Assembly (NCBI RefSeq): GCF_900290195.1
Contig: NZ_OLMF01000005.1
Location: 62,001 to 126,000, forward strand
Reading direction: 5' to 3'
Length of the DNA stretch: 64,000 nucleotides
Source of the DNA: Anaerococcus marasmi
Lineage (GTDB): Bacteria; Bacillota; Clostridia; Tissierellales; Peptoniphilaceae
Part shown: piece after piece, positions 45,897 to 53,332 of the stretch
How the letters are laid out: each line of letters begins with the position of its first letter
Numbering within the stretch: the first letter of the stretch is position 1
Notes under the pieces: model-generated
Database searches by the model: none
Seen by the model: the letters and a program-made list of their open reading frames with translations, nothing else
What the model was told of the DNA's origin: nothing
Translations under genes and position numbers: made by a program

Positions 45897-46268
45897 ATGA
45901 AAGCAATTAACACAAATGATGCTCCAAAAGCAGTAGGAGCTTACGTACAAGGTATAGCAACTGATAGTTTAGTATTTACTTCAGGACAACTTCCACTAGA
46001 CCCAAAAACAGGTGAACTAGTTACAGAGATCAAAGCTGCAACTAAGCAAGCTCTAGAAAATGTAGAAAACATCCTAAAAGAAGCAGGATCAAGCAGGGAT
46101 AAGGTTATCAAATGTGTTGTTTACTTAAACGATATCAACAACTTCAAGGCATTTGATGAAGTATATGCAGAATTCTTCAAAGACCACAAACCAGCTAGAT
46201 CAGCATTCGAAGTAGCAAATCTTCCGAAAGACGGTCTACTAGAAATCGAAGCTATCGCAAGCTTATAA
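45897..46268 (+). CDS. ridA: RidA-family enamine/imine deaminase
   Basis: The 123-residue protein hydrolyses reactive 2-aminoacrylate-type imines formed by PLP enzymes. It has DAPKAVGAYVQGI, VFTSGQLPLDPKTGEL and the late CVVYLNDINNFKAFDEVYAE with KPARSAFEVANLP, where Arg is the substrate-binding residue. Length and motifs are normal. Monocistronic between its own promoter and terminator. Confidence 0.94.
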   Translation: MKAINTNDAPKAVGAYVQGIATDSLVFTSGQLPLDPKTGELVTEIKAATKQALENVENILKEAGSSRDKVIKCVVYLNDINNFKAFDEVYAEFFKDHKPARSAFEVANLPKDGLLEIEAIASL

Positions 46269-46276
46269 AACATAAA

Positions 46277-46303
46277 GGCGGCAGTTTAATCTGTCGTTTT
46301 TTT
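46277..46303 (+). terminator. Terminator of ridA
   Basis: CGGCAG pairs with CTGTCG around TTTAAT, followed by seven T residues. Confidence 0.75.
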
Positions 46304-46322
46304 ATATAAAAAAGGAGACCTC

Positions 46323-47507
46323 ATGGAGGATTTTTTAATACAAAATCAGATAGAAAAAGATAAGAAGAAAATAATAGATACAAGAAGGAAACTTCATAGG
46401 ATGGCTGAAGTTTCTGGCAAAGAATTTAAGACTAGTAAGTTCCTAAAAGAAGAAGTAGAAAAGCTAGGACTTGCCATAGTAGAAGTGCCAACAACTGGTT
46501 TTTATGCTGTATTAGATAGTGGAAGACCTGGCAAGATCCTAGGTCTTAGAACTGATATAGATGCCCTACCAATCTGTGAAAACTCCTTTAATTTAACTAG
46601 GGAAAAGTATTCAGTATCAGCTGACAAAGAAGCATCCCATGCTTGTGGTCACGACGGCCATATGACAATCCTTCTAGAGAGTATGAAGATTCTAGTAGAA
46701 AATAAGGACAAAATCAAGGGAAGAATTATCTTTATCTTCGAGGAAGGTGAAGAGACAGGCTGTGGAATTATACCTATGATTAAGGCCCTAGAAAAAGAAA
46801 ATATAGATGCCTTTTACGGAAACCATCTGGCAAGTTTCCTAAAAACAGGAGAGATAGCAATTGGCGAAGGTCCCATTATGGCAGGTTTTATCAGAACTAG
46901 GTTTACAATCAAAGGCCTTGGCGGCCACTCATCAAGACCTGACCTTGCAGTAAGTCCAATCTTTGCCCAAGCTGCAATCATCCAATCCTTAGCATCAAGC
47001 TGGGTCAATAGACTAGATCCAACCAAGACCGTAACCCTAGGTCTATCAACAATACATGGGGGAAGTGCCCACAATGTTATTGCTGATAAGGTAACAATCG
47101 ATGGGACCTTGAGATATTTTGATAGAAAAGAAGTCGAAAAGGCAATGGATCAAATAGATATAGTAGGAAAAAACATTGCTAGAGCCCACGGATGTGAATT
47201 TATCAATGAAACAGGAATCGAACAATACGATCCTGTTATAAATGACCCAGACCTTTCAGCATTAATGGAAGAAAATATTAAAGAATATTTTGGAGATAAT
47301 ATTAAAAGAGATGTAAGATGGTTCGCATCAGAATCCTTTGAGGTCTATAGAAAGCTTGCTCCAAGTCTCTTTGCCCTAGTAGGAATAGCTAATGATGAAA
47401 AGGGAAGTGGGGCAGAGCATCACACACCAGAATTTGACCTAGATGAAGACAGCCTTGATTATGGTATCTTTGCTATGGTCAAGTTTGCGACAAGCTTTCT
47501 AGCTTAA
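46323..47507 (+). CDS. M20-family amidohydrolase (N-acyl-amino acid hydrolase type)
   Basis: The 394-residue metalloenzyme has the metal-binding CGHDGHM, the catalytic EEGEETGCG, the later GGHSSRPDLAVSP of the lid domain and the C-terminal AEHHTPEFDLDE. This is the HipO/IAA-amidohydrolase branch, which removes acyl groups from amino acids or peptides. The usual branch has a Cys metal ligand in that first motif, seen here as ACGHDGH. Substrate not known. Confidence 0.9.
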   Translation: MEDFLIQNQIEKDKKKIIDTRRKLHRMAEVSGKEFKTSKFLKEEVEKLGLAIVEVPTTGFYAVLDSGRPGKILGLRTDIDALPICENSFNLTREKYSVSADKEASHACGHDGHMTILLESMKILVENKDKIKGRIIFIFEEGEETGCGIIPMIKALEKENIDAFYGNHLASFLKTGEIAIGEGPIMAGFIRTRFTIKGLGGHSSRPDLAVSPIFAQAAIIQSLASSWVNRLDPTKTVTLGLSTIHGGSAHNVIADKVTIDGTLRYFDRKEVEKAMDQIDIVGKNIARAHGCEFINETGIEQYDPVINDPDLSALMEENIKEYFGDNIKRDVRWFASESFEVYRKLAPSLFALVGIANDEKGSGAEHHTPEFDLDEDSLDYGIFAMVKFATSFLA

Positions 47508-47528
47508 TTAATTTTTATTTCTTCCTAT

Positions 47529-47545
47529 CTTGGGTATAAATAATA
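47529..47545 (+). promoter_or_regulatory. GGGTATA-type element upstream of the peroxiredoxin
   Basis: CTTGGGTATAAATAATATTA is 30-40 bases before the ATG and is the best match to the recurrent consensus. Confidence 0.45.
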
Positions 47546-47568
47546 TTAGAGAGAAATAGGAGGATAAA

Positions 47569-48021
47569 ATGACAATTCAAGTTAATCAAGAAGCAATAGA
47601 CTTTACACTAAAAGATCAATTCAAAGAAGATGTTAAACTTAGCGAGCTTAAAGGAAAGAAGGTAATTCTTTCTTGGCACCCACTAGCATACACATCAGTT
47701 TGTACTGATCAAATGAGATCTCTTGAAAGAAACTACGATAGAATCCAAGAAAAGGGAGATACAGTAGTTATAGGTCTTTCTGTAGATCCATTCCCAGCTA
47801 AGGCAAAATGGGCAGATATCCTAGACCTAAAAGATCTTAAGATAGTATCAGACTTTTTCCCATACGCCGAAGTAACCAAGGCCTATGGACTCTTCAACGA
47901 AGAAAACGGCGCAAGCAAGCGTGCCAATGTTATAATCGATGAAGAAGGAAAAGTAAAATGGGTTAAGGTATATGGAGGAAGCGAACTTCCTGATATAGAA
48001 GAAGTTATAGACAATTTATAA
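47569..48021 (+). CDS. Peroxiredoxin, single-cysteine type
   Basis: The 150-residue AhpC/TSA-family protein reduces peroxides. The peroxidatic cysteine is in HPLAYTSVC, fitting PxxxTxxC, and is the only cysteine in the sequence, so an external thiol must resolve it. The AhpE/1-Cys class is the nearest fit. TAGGAGG precedes the ATG. Its original terminator now lies beyond the insertion sequence that landed 13 bases after the stop codon. Confidence 0.9.
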   Translation: MTIQVNQEAIDFTLKDQFKEDVKLSELKGKKVILSWHPLAYTSVCTDQMRSLERNYDRIQEKGDTVVIGLSVDPFPAKAKWADILDLKDLKIVSDFFPYAEVTKAYGLFNEENGASKRANVIIDEEGKVKWVKVYGGSELPDIEEVIDNL

Positions 48022-48025
48022 AATA

Positions 48026-48033
48026 TTTAAATC
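48026..48033. repeat. Left 8-bp target-site duplication of the ISL3 element
   Basis: TTTAAATC, identical to 49516-49523. Confidence 0.95.
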
Positions 48034-49515
48034 GGCTCTTTGTCAAATCGTGTTGGTAAATAAAAATCAACCAAATTCTTAATCAGGGATAGAAATTTCT
48101 ATCCCTGGTATTTTAGTTAGTTAATAAATTCCTTGTTATGAATATTCTTGTTCTAAAATTAGCAAAATTTCTGTATCCAAAAGCTATCCTCTTTAAAACC
48201 TTAATAAAATTGTTAATGCCCTCAATTGGTCCATTAGAATAATCATAAATAAATGAGTTCTTGATGAAATCTAGGTAATAATAACAAGTATCTATTGATG
48301 TTCTCATCCTATCACTAACTTTATCCTTGAAGTAATTTAAATGAAATTTAAATGATTCAAAATCCTTCTTCTCAATATCTTCTCTTAAGCATTGATAACA
48401 GTAGTAAGTATTCTTTAAAGCCTTATCAACATCAAGACTAATATCGACAATATCCTCATCAGAAACAAACTTACCAGGAAAATGAACACGCTTAAAAAAA
48501 TGAATAGGATCAAGGAGTTTGTATGGTTTTAAGAAATGTTTCCAATATTTCTTAAGTCTTTTGTATTTAATATTGCTTGTAGAATACTCCTTCATCGTGT
48601 CAATTCTAGTATGGTTAAAAGAGTTTGTAAATAGTTTTACGATATGGAACCTATCAATAATGATTTCTGCATTAACAAACAGTTCTTTAATTAGTGATAT
48701 ATAGGGACTGTACATATCAATACATACAGTCTTAACCTTATCTCTAACATACCTAGGAAAGCATAAGAAGTATCTTTTTAAAAAGTATAGCTGTAGATTC
48801 TCAATAATATCAATTACCTTGTGATTATCTGAATTTAGATATATAAAACTCATAGCTCCTTTGGCATCCTTAGTTGATTTAAATTCATCGAATGATAAAT
48901 GTTCAGGCAAATAAGAAAAGTCCACTTTAAATACATTATCAAGTTTAGCCATGAATCTAGAAACTGTAGTTGTAGATATGTAATTATCAGCAGATATATC
49001 TTTCATAGATAGCTTTTTTGTTAAACTAGAAAGAACATGTCTTTTAACCTGATTAGAAATATTACAATACTTATCGACTATATTAGATTCAAGTAAGAAA
49101 TATTTATTACAAGATTTACAGAACATCTTCTTCTTCTTTAAGTCAATTAAAACAGGATGATCACCTGATCTGGAACATCTTACAGTAGATGATTTAAAGC
49201 CGTATTTAATTAAGTTATGGTTAGAGCCACAATGAGGGCAAACTTGATCAGAATATTCTAATTTAGCTGTTAGAATTGTATATGTTACACCTTTAATGAC
49301 TTTGTGGTATATTCCATCAGAAAAATTAAGATTTTCATCTTTGATATTTAGTAAATTTGTAATAAAATAATTGTTAGACATATTTAATCTCCTTTTTTTG
49401 ATTGTGGTGATTTAATTATAAGGTAAATGATTAAATATGTCTTCTTTTTTTTTACAAAAAAATCGTACTGACAGAAGTATCATTTACTTCTACCAACACG
49501 ATTTATTATAGACCC
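48034..49515 (-). mobile_element. ISL3-family insertion sequence, complete
   Basis: The element is 1482 bp, bounded by imperfect inverted repeats. The left end starts GGCTCTTTGTCAAATCGTGT; the right end, read inward, starts GGGTCTATAATAAATCGTGT, and both continue TGGTA. One transposase gene fills it. Eight-base duplications of TTTAAATC flank it, as usual for ISL3 elements, and indicate a recent, intact insertion. Confidence 0.95.
48113..49381 (-). CDS. ISL3-family transposase
   Basis: The 422-residue protein has an N-terminal zinc-finger pair (CPHCGSN and FCKSCNKYF) and a helix-turn-helix region near KDISADNYISTTTVSRFMAK. The DDE catalytic core is visible as LSFDEFKS, VCIDMYSPY and the late GPIEGINNFIKV with its Glu. 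The frame is intact, so the element is probably active. GGAG stands before the ATG. Confidence 0.93.
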   Translation of the reverse strand: MSNNYFITNLLNIKDENLNFSDGIYHKVIKGVTYTILTAKLEYSDQVCPHCGSNHNLIKYGFKSSTVRCSRSGDHPVLIDLKKKKMFCKSCNKYFLLESNIVDKYCNISNQVKRHVLSSLTKKLSMKDISADNYISTTTVSRFMAKLDNVFKVDFSYLPEHLSFDEFKSTKDAKGAMSFIYLNSDNHKVIDIIENLQLYFLKRYFLCFPRYVRDKVKTVCIDMYSPYISLIKELFVNAEIIIDRFHIVKLFTNSFNHTRIDTMKEYSTSNIKYKRLKKYWKHFLKPYKLLDPIHFFKRVHFPGKFVSDEDIVDISLDVDKALKNTYYCYQCLREDIEKKDFESFKFHLNYFKDKVSDRMRTSIDTCYYYLDFIKNSFIYDYSNGPIEGINNFIKVLKRIAFGYRNFANFRTRIFITRNLLTN

Positions 49516-49523
49516 TTTAAATC
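49516..49523. repeat. Right 8-bp target-site duplication
   Basis: TTTAAATC, an exact copy of 48026-48033. Confidence 0.95.
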
Positions 49524-49547
49524 TCGCTTTTAAGAGCGGGATTTTTT
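49521..49547 (+). terminator. Terminator of the peroxiredoxin gene, displaced by the IS
   Basis: ATCTCGCT pairs with AGCGGGAT (one G-U) and TTTTTT follows. The stem begins inside the duplicated target bases, showing that it originally followed the peroxiredoxin gene. Confidence 0.85.
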
Positions 49548-49582
49548 ATTTGCCCATGTTCGTTAAAAAAATAATAATTAAA

Positions 49583-49598
49583 GATAATGCAAATCATT
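49583..49598 (+). promoter_or_regulatory. Putative metalloregulator box (Zur/Fur-like)
   Basis: GATAATGCAAATCATT contains AATG-N5-CATT and abuts the -35 of the zinc operon. A second dyad, TAAT-GAT-ATTA (49617-49627), overlaps the -10. Zinc-uptake operons are usually repressed by Zur; assigning the box is inference. Confidence 0.5.
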
Positions 49599-49599
49599 C

Positions 49600-49628
49600 T
49601 TGACAACAGATAAAATTAATGATATTAT
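49600..49628 (+). promoter_or_regulatory. Promoter of the zinc uptake operon
   Basis: TTGACA (49600-49605), 17 bases, TATTAT (49623-49628). Confidence 0.85.
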
Positions 49629-49704
49629 AAGCATGTCAGGATAAGTCTACAGATTAACAGAATGATTTACCTACATAAAATATAAATTAAATAAGGAGAT
49701 AAAT

Positions 49705-50409
49705 ATGAAAAAGAAAAATACTATAGCACTAACAGCGATTCTTTCGCTTGGTTTAATACTAGCAGCTTGTGGAAATGACAATGCTAAAGATAAGGAAGCT
49801 AATAACAAGGCACAAGTAGAAGAGAAAGCTGAGACTAAAACAGAAGATAAGTCAAGCAAAGAAAATGATGCAGAAAATAAGGAAGAAAATACTTCTGATC
49901 AAAAGATGGATGAAGTTTCTTTAGCTGATTGGGAAGGAAAATGGAATTCAATGTCTGCTTATCTAGATAAAAACGAGGTCCAAGAAGCCTTTACAGACCT
50001 AGCTAAGAAGGAAAACACTGATGAAGAAAGCGCCAAGAAAGCCTATGTAGAAAAAAGACACAGCGACTTCAATGGTCTAGAGATTGAAGGAAATAAGGTT
50101 AAGTTCTACGATGAATTTCCTGATGAAGGCAAAGAGGCCACAGCAGAAGTTGAATATAAATATGTTGATAAACAGGAAGTAAAACACGGAAATCACATGC
50201 TAGAATGGGATATATTTGAAGCAGTAAGCCCAGATTCTGAGTATAAGTACCTACTTATGATGCCAATCCACGGAGAGGAAAGTTTGACACATTTCCATAT
50301 GAGATATGGTAATGATAAGGATGAACTATTAGGAGAAGAAAAATGGTTCCCAACATTTGTTAAGCCAAACACAACAGACCAACAAATTATGGATGAAATT
50401 ACAGAATAG
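49705..50409 (+). CDS. zinT: ZinT-family zinc-binding lipoprotein
   Basis: The 234-residue protein has a lipoprotein signal (LILAACGND, Cys22), a 45-residue Glu/Lys-rich spacer, then a ZinT domain from about residue 70. DWEGKWNSMSAYLDKNEV opens the domain and the C-terminal MPIHGEESLTHFHMRYG carries the histidines that bind zinc. ZinT passes zinc to the ZnuA binder. In streptococcal AdcA the same domain is fused to the binder, whereas here it is a separate gene just upstream. Confidence 0.92.
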   Translation: MKKKNTIALTAILSLGLILAACGNDNAKDKEANNKAQVEEKAETKTEDKSSKENDAENKEENTSDQKMDEVSLADWEGKWNSMSAYLDKNEVQEAFTDLAKKENTDEESAKKAYVEKRHSDFNGLEIEGNKVKFYDEFPDEGKEATAEVEYKYVDKQEVKHGNHMLEWDIFEAVSPDSEYKYLLMMPIHGEESLTHFHMRYGNDKDELLGEEKWFPTFVKPNTTDQQIMDEITE

Positions 50410-50417
50410 ATTTTGTA

Positions 50418-50447
50418 AGGGGGTGGGCTTAGCTCGTCCCTTTTTTT
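50418..50447 (+). terminator. Internal terminator/attenuator between zinT and znuA
   Basis: GGGTGGGC pairs imperfectly with GCTCGTCCC around TTA, followed by TTTTTTT. It would lower znuABC message relative to zinT. Confidence 0.65.
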
Positions 50448-50459
50448 GTGAGGAGAATA

Positions 50460-51788
50460 ATGAAGAAAATAAATAAATTAATATATCTACTGATTCTTGT
50501 TTTCACTCTGACCTCTTGTAATAAAGCAGAAGAAGATAAGGATAAGCCATTAATCTATACATCCTTTTATCCGATTAATGACTTGACTAATAAAATAGCT
50601 GGAGATACGGCAAATGTTAAATCCTTTATGCCGGAGGGCAAGGAAGCCCACTTATGGGAGCCTTCACCAAAGGATATGAAAAAGCTCGCAAAAGCAGACC
50701 TACTAGTAGTAAATGGAGCGAATATGGAGCCATGGCTTGAAAGTGTAAGGGAAAACCTACCGAATCTAGAAATATTGAAATTATCAGATTCGGTTGATCT
50801 AATCACCTACAAGGGCCAGGCTGCAGTCGGAGATTTCCAATATATGGCAAGACTAGACTTGACCGACAAAACTCAAAAGTTCGACTTTGCCCATACCCAC
50901 GAGGACATGATGAGGGTAGCCTTCATAAAAGATACCGGACTAAGAGGAGAAGACCTTGTTAAAAAGGCCAAGGAAGTAATGAATCAGAAAGGAAATCTAG
51001 TAGCTCAGAAATCTACCATAGAGGTAGAAGAGGGCAAGGTCTATGGTCTCGAGATGGGCCATGAGTCAGGAGAAATCTTCTACAAGATGCCTGAAGCAGG
51101 ATCATGGATTTTCATATCAGATAGGATAAGCGAGGACCTTCTTCCATATTATCTGATGGATGAAAATGGAAATTTACTAAAAGATGATGGCAGAGAAGAG
51201 TCTCTTATGGAAGGCTCATCATCTGGATTCGACAAGATAAGCTATGATCCTCATTCCTGGCTTTCGATTGTAAATGCCAAAAAATATTTAAACGATATCC
51301 AGGATAAATTGATAGAAAAGTATCCGGAAAATGAAAAGATTTACAAGAAGAACAAACTAAAATATGTCGATCAACTTACAGATATAGACGCAGAATATAA
51401 GGAGAAATTTAAAGGCCTTGATCAGAGAGAATTTCTCGTAATCCATTATGCCTACCAATATCTGGCTAGAGATTTCGATTTAATCCAATATCCTCTCCAA
51501 GGACTAACAAGCCTTGAAAGTCCAAGTCTAAAGACTATAAAAAAGGCGGTAGAGTTTGCTAATAGTAAGGGAATAGACACCATATTTTATGAATACGGTA
51601 AAAACCCTAAGGAAGCCAAGGCCTTGGCCGAAGAACTAGGTGGTAAGATCAGCCCACTTGCTTCCATGGAGTTTGTGACTAAGGAGCAAGAAGAAGAGGG
51701 AATGGATTATATTGACCTAATGAGGATGAATCTCGAAAACTTATATGATTCTATGAAAGGAGGAGCTTATGAAGGCAATAGCAATTGA
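50460..51788 (+). CDS. znuA: Zinc ABC transporter substrate-binding lipoprotein with inserted segment
   Basis: The 442-residue protein starts at ATG 50460, 4 bases after AGGAG; a GTG 12 bases upstream is part of the ribosome site. The lipobox is TLTSC. The cluster 9 binding fold shows EAHLWEPSPKD (first His), YDPHSWLS (second His), VIHYAYQYLARDF (third His) and IFYEYGKNPKEAK. Between about residues 112 and 250 an additional stretch (GDFQYMARLDL through MEGSSSGFDK) replaces the short His-rich loop of normal ZnuA. The stop overlaps znuC by 20 bases. Confidence 0.88.
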   Translation: MKKINKLIYLLILVFTLTSCNKAEEDKDKPLIYTSFYPINDLTNKIAGDTANVKSFMPEGKEAHLWEPSPKDMKKLAKADLLVVNGANMEPWLESVRENLPNLEILKLSDSVDLITYKGQAAVGDFQYMARLDLTDKTQKFDFAHTHEDMMRVAFIKDTGLRGEDLVKKAKEVMNQKGNLVAQKSTIEVEEGKVYGLEMGHESGEIFYKMPEAGSWIFISDRISEDLLPYYLMDENGNLLKDDGREESLMEGSSSGFDKISYDPHSWLSIVNAKKYLNDIQDKLIEKYPENEKIYKKNKLKYVDQLTDIDAEYKEKFKGLDQREFLVIHYAYQYLARDFDLIQYPLQGLTSLESPSLKTIKKAVEFANSKGIDTIFYEYGKNPKEAKALAEELGGKISPLASMEFVTKEQEEEGMDYIDLMRMNLENLYDSMKGGAYEGNSN

Positions 51789-52440
51789 AGATTTAAGCTT
51801 TGCTTATAGAAAAGAAAATGTAATTAAATCTTGCAATCTAGAAGTTGAATCTGGAGAACTTGTATTAATCATAGGGGGAAATGGATCAGGAAAATCAACC
51901 CTTGTCAAGCTAATGCTAGGTGAGCTAGAGCCTGATAAGGGAAGTATAAAGATTTTGGGTAAGGATATTGCAAAATACAAGTCCTATAAGAAAATTGGCT
52001 ACGTTCCCCAAGTCAATGTCGTAAACAAAATCGCATTTCCTATAACTTGTATGGAGCTTGTGGCCCTCAACCTATATGAAGACTTTGGCTTTATCAAAAT
52101 ACCTAAGAAAGTTCACTATGATAAGGCAAGGGATATACTCATCAAAATGGGCATGGAGGAATTTATCAATACTCCAGTAAACGAACTATCTGGAGGACTT
52201 GCCCAAAGAGCAATGATTGCCAAGGCTATGATAAATATGCCAGAACTTTTAATCTTAGACGAGCCAACTGCTGGTGTCGATAAGGAAAATAAAGAGATGT
52301 TCTTTAAGACACTAAAGAAACTACAGGAAGATCTGGGTATAACTATAGTTATGATTACCCATGAGCTTAAGGAAATGGAGGATATACAAATGACTAAGAC
52401 CCAGTATAGGATGAATGAAGGGAGATTGAGTTTATGTTAG
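51769..52440 (+). CDS. znuC: Zinc ABC transporter ATP-binding protein
   Basis: The 223-residue ATPase has Walker A GGNGSGKST, signature LSGGLAQRAM and Walker B LLILDEPTAGVD. Its start lies inside znuA and its end overlaps znuB by 7 bases. It powers import of zinc (or manganese) by ZnuB. Confidence 0.93.
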   Translation: MKAIAIEDLSFAYRKENVIKSCNLEVESGELVLIIGGNGSGKSTLVKLMLGELEPDKGSIKILGKDIAKYKSYKKIGYVPQVNVVNKIAFPITCMELVALNLYEDFGFIKIPKKVHYDKARDILIKMGMEEFINTPVNELSGGLAQRAMIAKAMINMPELLILDEPTAGVDKENKEMFFKTLKKLQEDLGITIVMITHELKEMEDIQMTKTQYRMNEGRLSLC

Positions 52441-53234
52441 AATTTGCCTTTATGAGAAAGGCCCTACTTTCGGGATTTCTCTTATCTATAATGATTCCTC
52501 TTATAGGGATTGTAATGGTCAATAGAAAAACTTCAATGATAGGTGATGCCCTATCCCATACGGCCCTTACAGGAGTAGCCATGGGACTAATCTTAGGTTT
52601 TGATCCGCTCTTAGGATCGGCTATTGTATGTGTAATAGCTGCCTTCCTTATAGAATTTATTAGGAAAAAGCTCCCTCAATACGGGGATATGGCAACAGCT
52701 GTTATCATGAGTACAGGACTAGGAATTGCAGCGATTCTTTCAGATTTCGCTCCGGGAGGTAATTCTTTTGAATCTTATCTATTCGGTTCGATTTCATCAG
52801 TTACAAGTGCGGATGTATTAAACACTAGCCTTATTTTTATCTTGGTTCTTGCCCTATGCATAAGTAGATACTCAGCACTTTTGGCAATTTCGATAGATAA
52901 TAATACAGCTAGGCTTGCAGGAGTTAAGGTAAAGATAATAGATATGATATTTACTTTCCTATCTGCTGTAACAATTGCCCTTGCGGTTAAAATTATAGGA
53001 GCCTTGATGGTTACAAGCCTAATAGTTCTTCCAGTAGCAACTAGTTTGATTATATCTAGATCTTATAAGCAAACTTTCTTTGTAACTATAATTCTTGGAA
53101 TAATATATATGATGGCAGGAATCATTCTTTCCTTTCATTTCGATATCAAACCAGGAGGAGCTATTGTAGTAAATGCAGTTATTGGAATGTTAATTTTTGC
53201 CTTGTATAAGAAAATGAGAAAAACTAAAGCATAA
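52434..53234 (+). CDS. znuB: Zinc ABC transporter permease
   Basis: The 266-residue ABC-3 family permease has about eight helices, the early motif RKTSMIGDALSHTALTGVAM and the later NNTARLAGVKVKIIDM plus GALMVTSLIVLPVATS. It completes the zinc uptake set with ZnuA and ZnuC. Confidence 0.93.
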   Translation: MLEFAFMRKALLSGFLLSIMIPLIGIVMVNRKTSMIGDALSHTALTGVAMGLILGFDPLLGSAIVCVIAAFLIEFIRKKLPQYGDMATAVIMSTGLGIAAILSDFAPGGNSFESYLFGSISSVTSADVLNTSLIFILVLALCISRYSALLAISIDNNTARLAGVKVKIIDMIFTFLSAVTIALAVKIIGALMVTSLIVLPVATSLIISRSYKQTFFVTIILGIIYMMAGIILSFHFDIKPGGAIVVNAVIGMLIFALYKKMRKTKA

Positions 53235-53240
53235 AGACAT

Positions 53241-53269
53241 AACTAGCGGATTTATTTCTGCTAGTTTTT
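53241..53269 (+). terminator. Terminator of the zinc operon
   Basis: AACTAGC and GCTAGTT pair around a 12-base loop, followed by TTTATTT. Confidence 0.75.
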
Positions 53270-53284
53270 ATTTGTAAAAGAAAT

Positions 53285-53300
53285 TATGGGTATAAATAGG
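53285..53300 (+). promoter_or_regulatory. GGGTATA-type element upstream of the aldehyde dehydrogenase
   Basis: TATGGGTATAAATAGGAT lies 37-45 bases before the ATG and belongs to the recurrent set. Confidence 0.4.
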
Positions 53301-53332
53301 ATAAGGATTAGACTTAATATAAGGAGAATTAA

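Noticed and set aside
47529-47545. GGGTAT elements as sigma-B promoters
   Set aside because: Sigma-B needs GTTT-type -35 boxes 12-14 bases upstream, and none of the seven sites has one.
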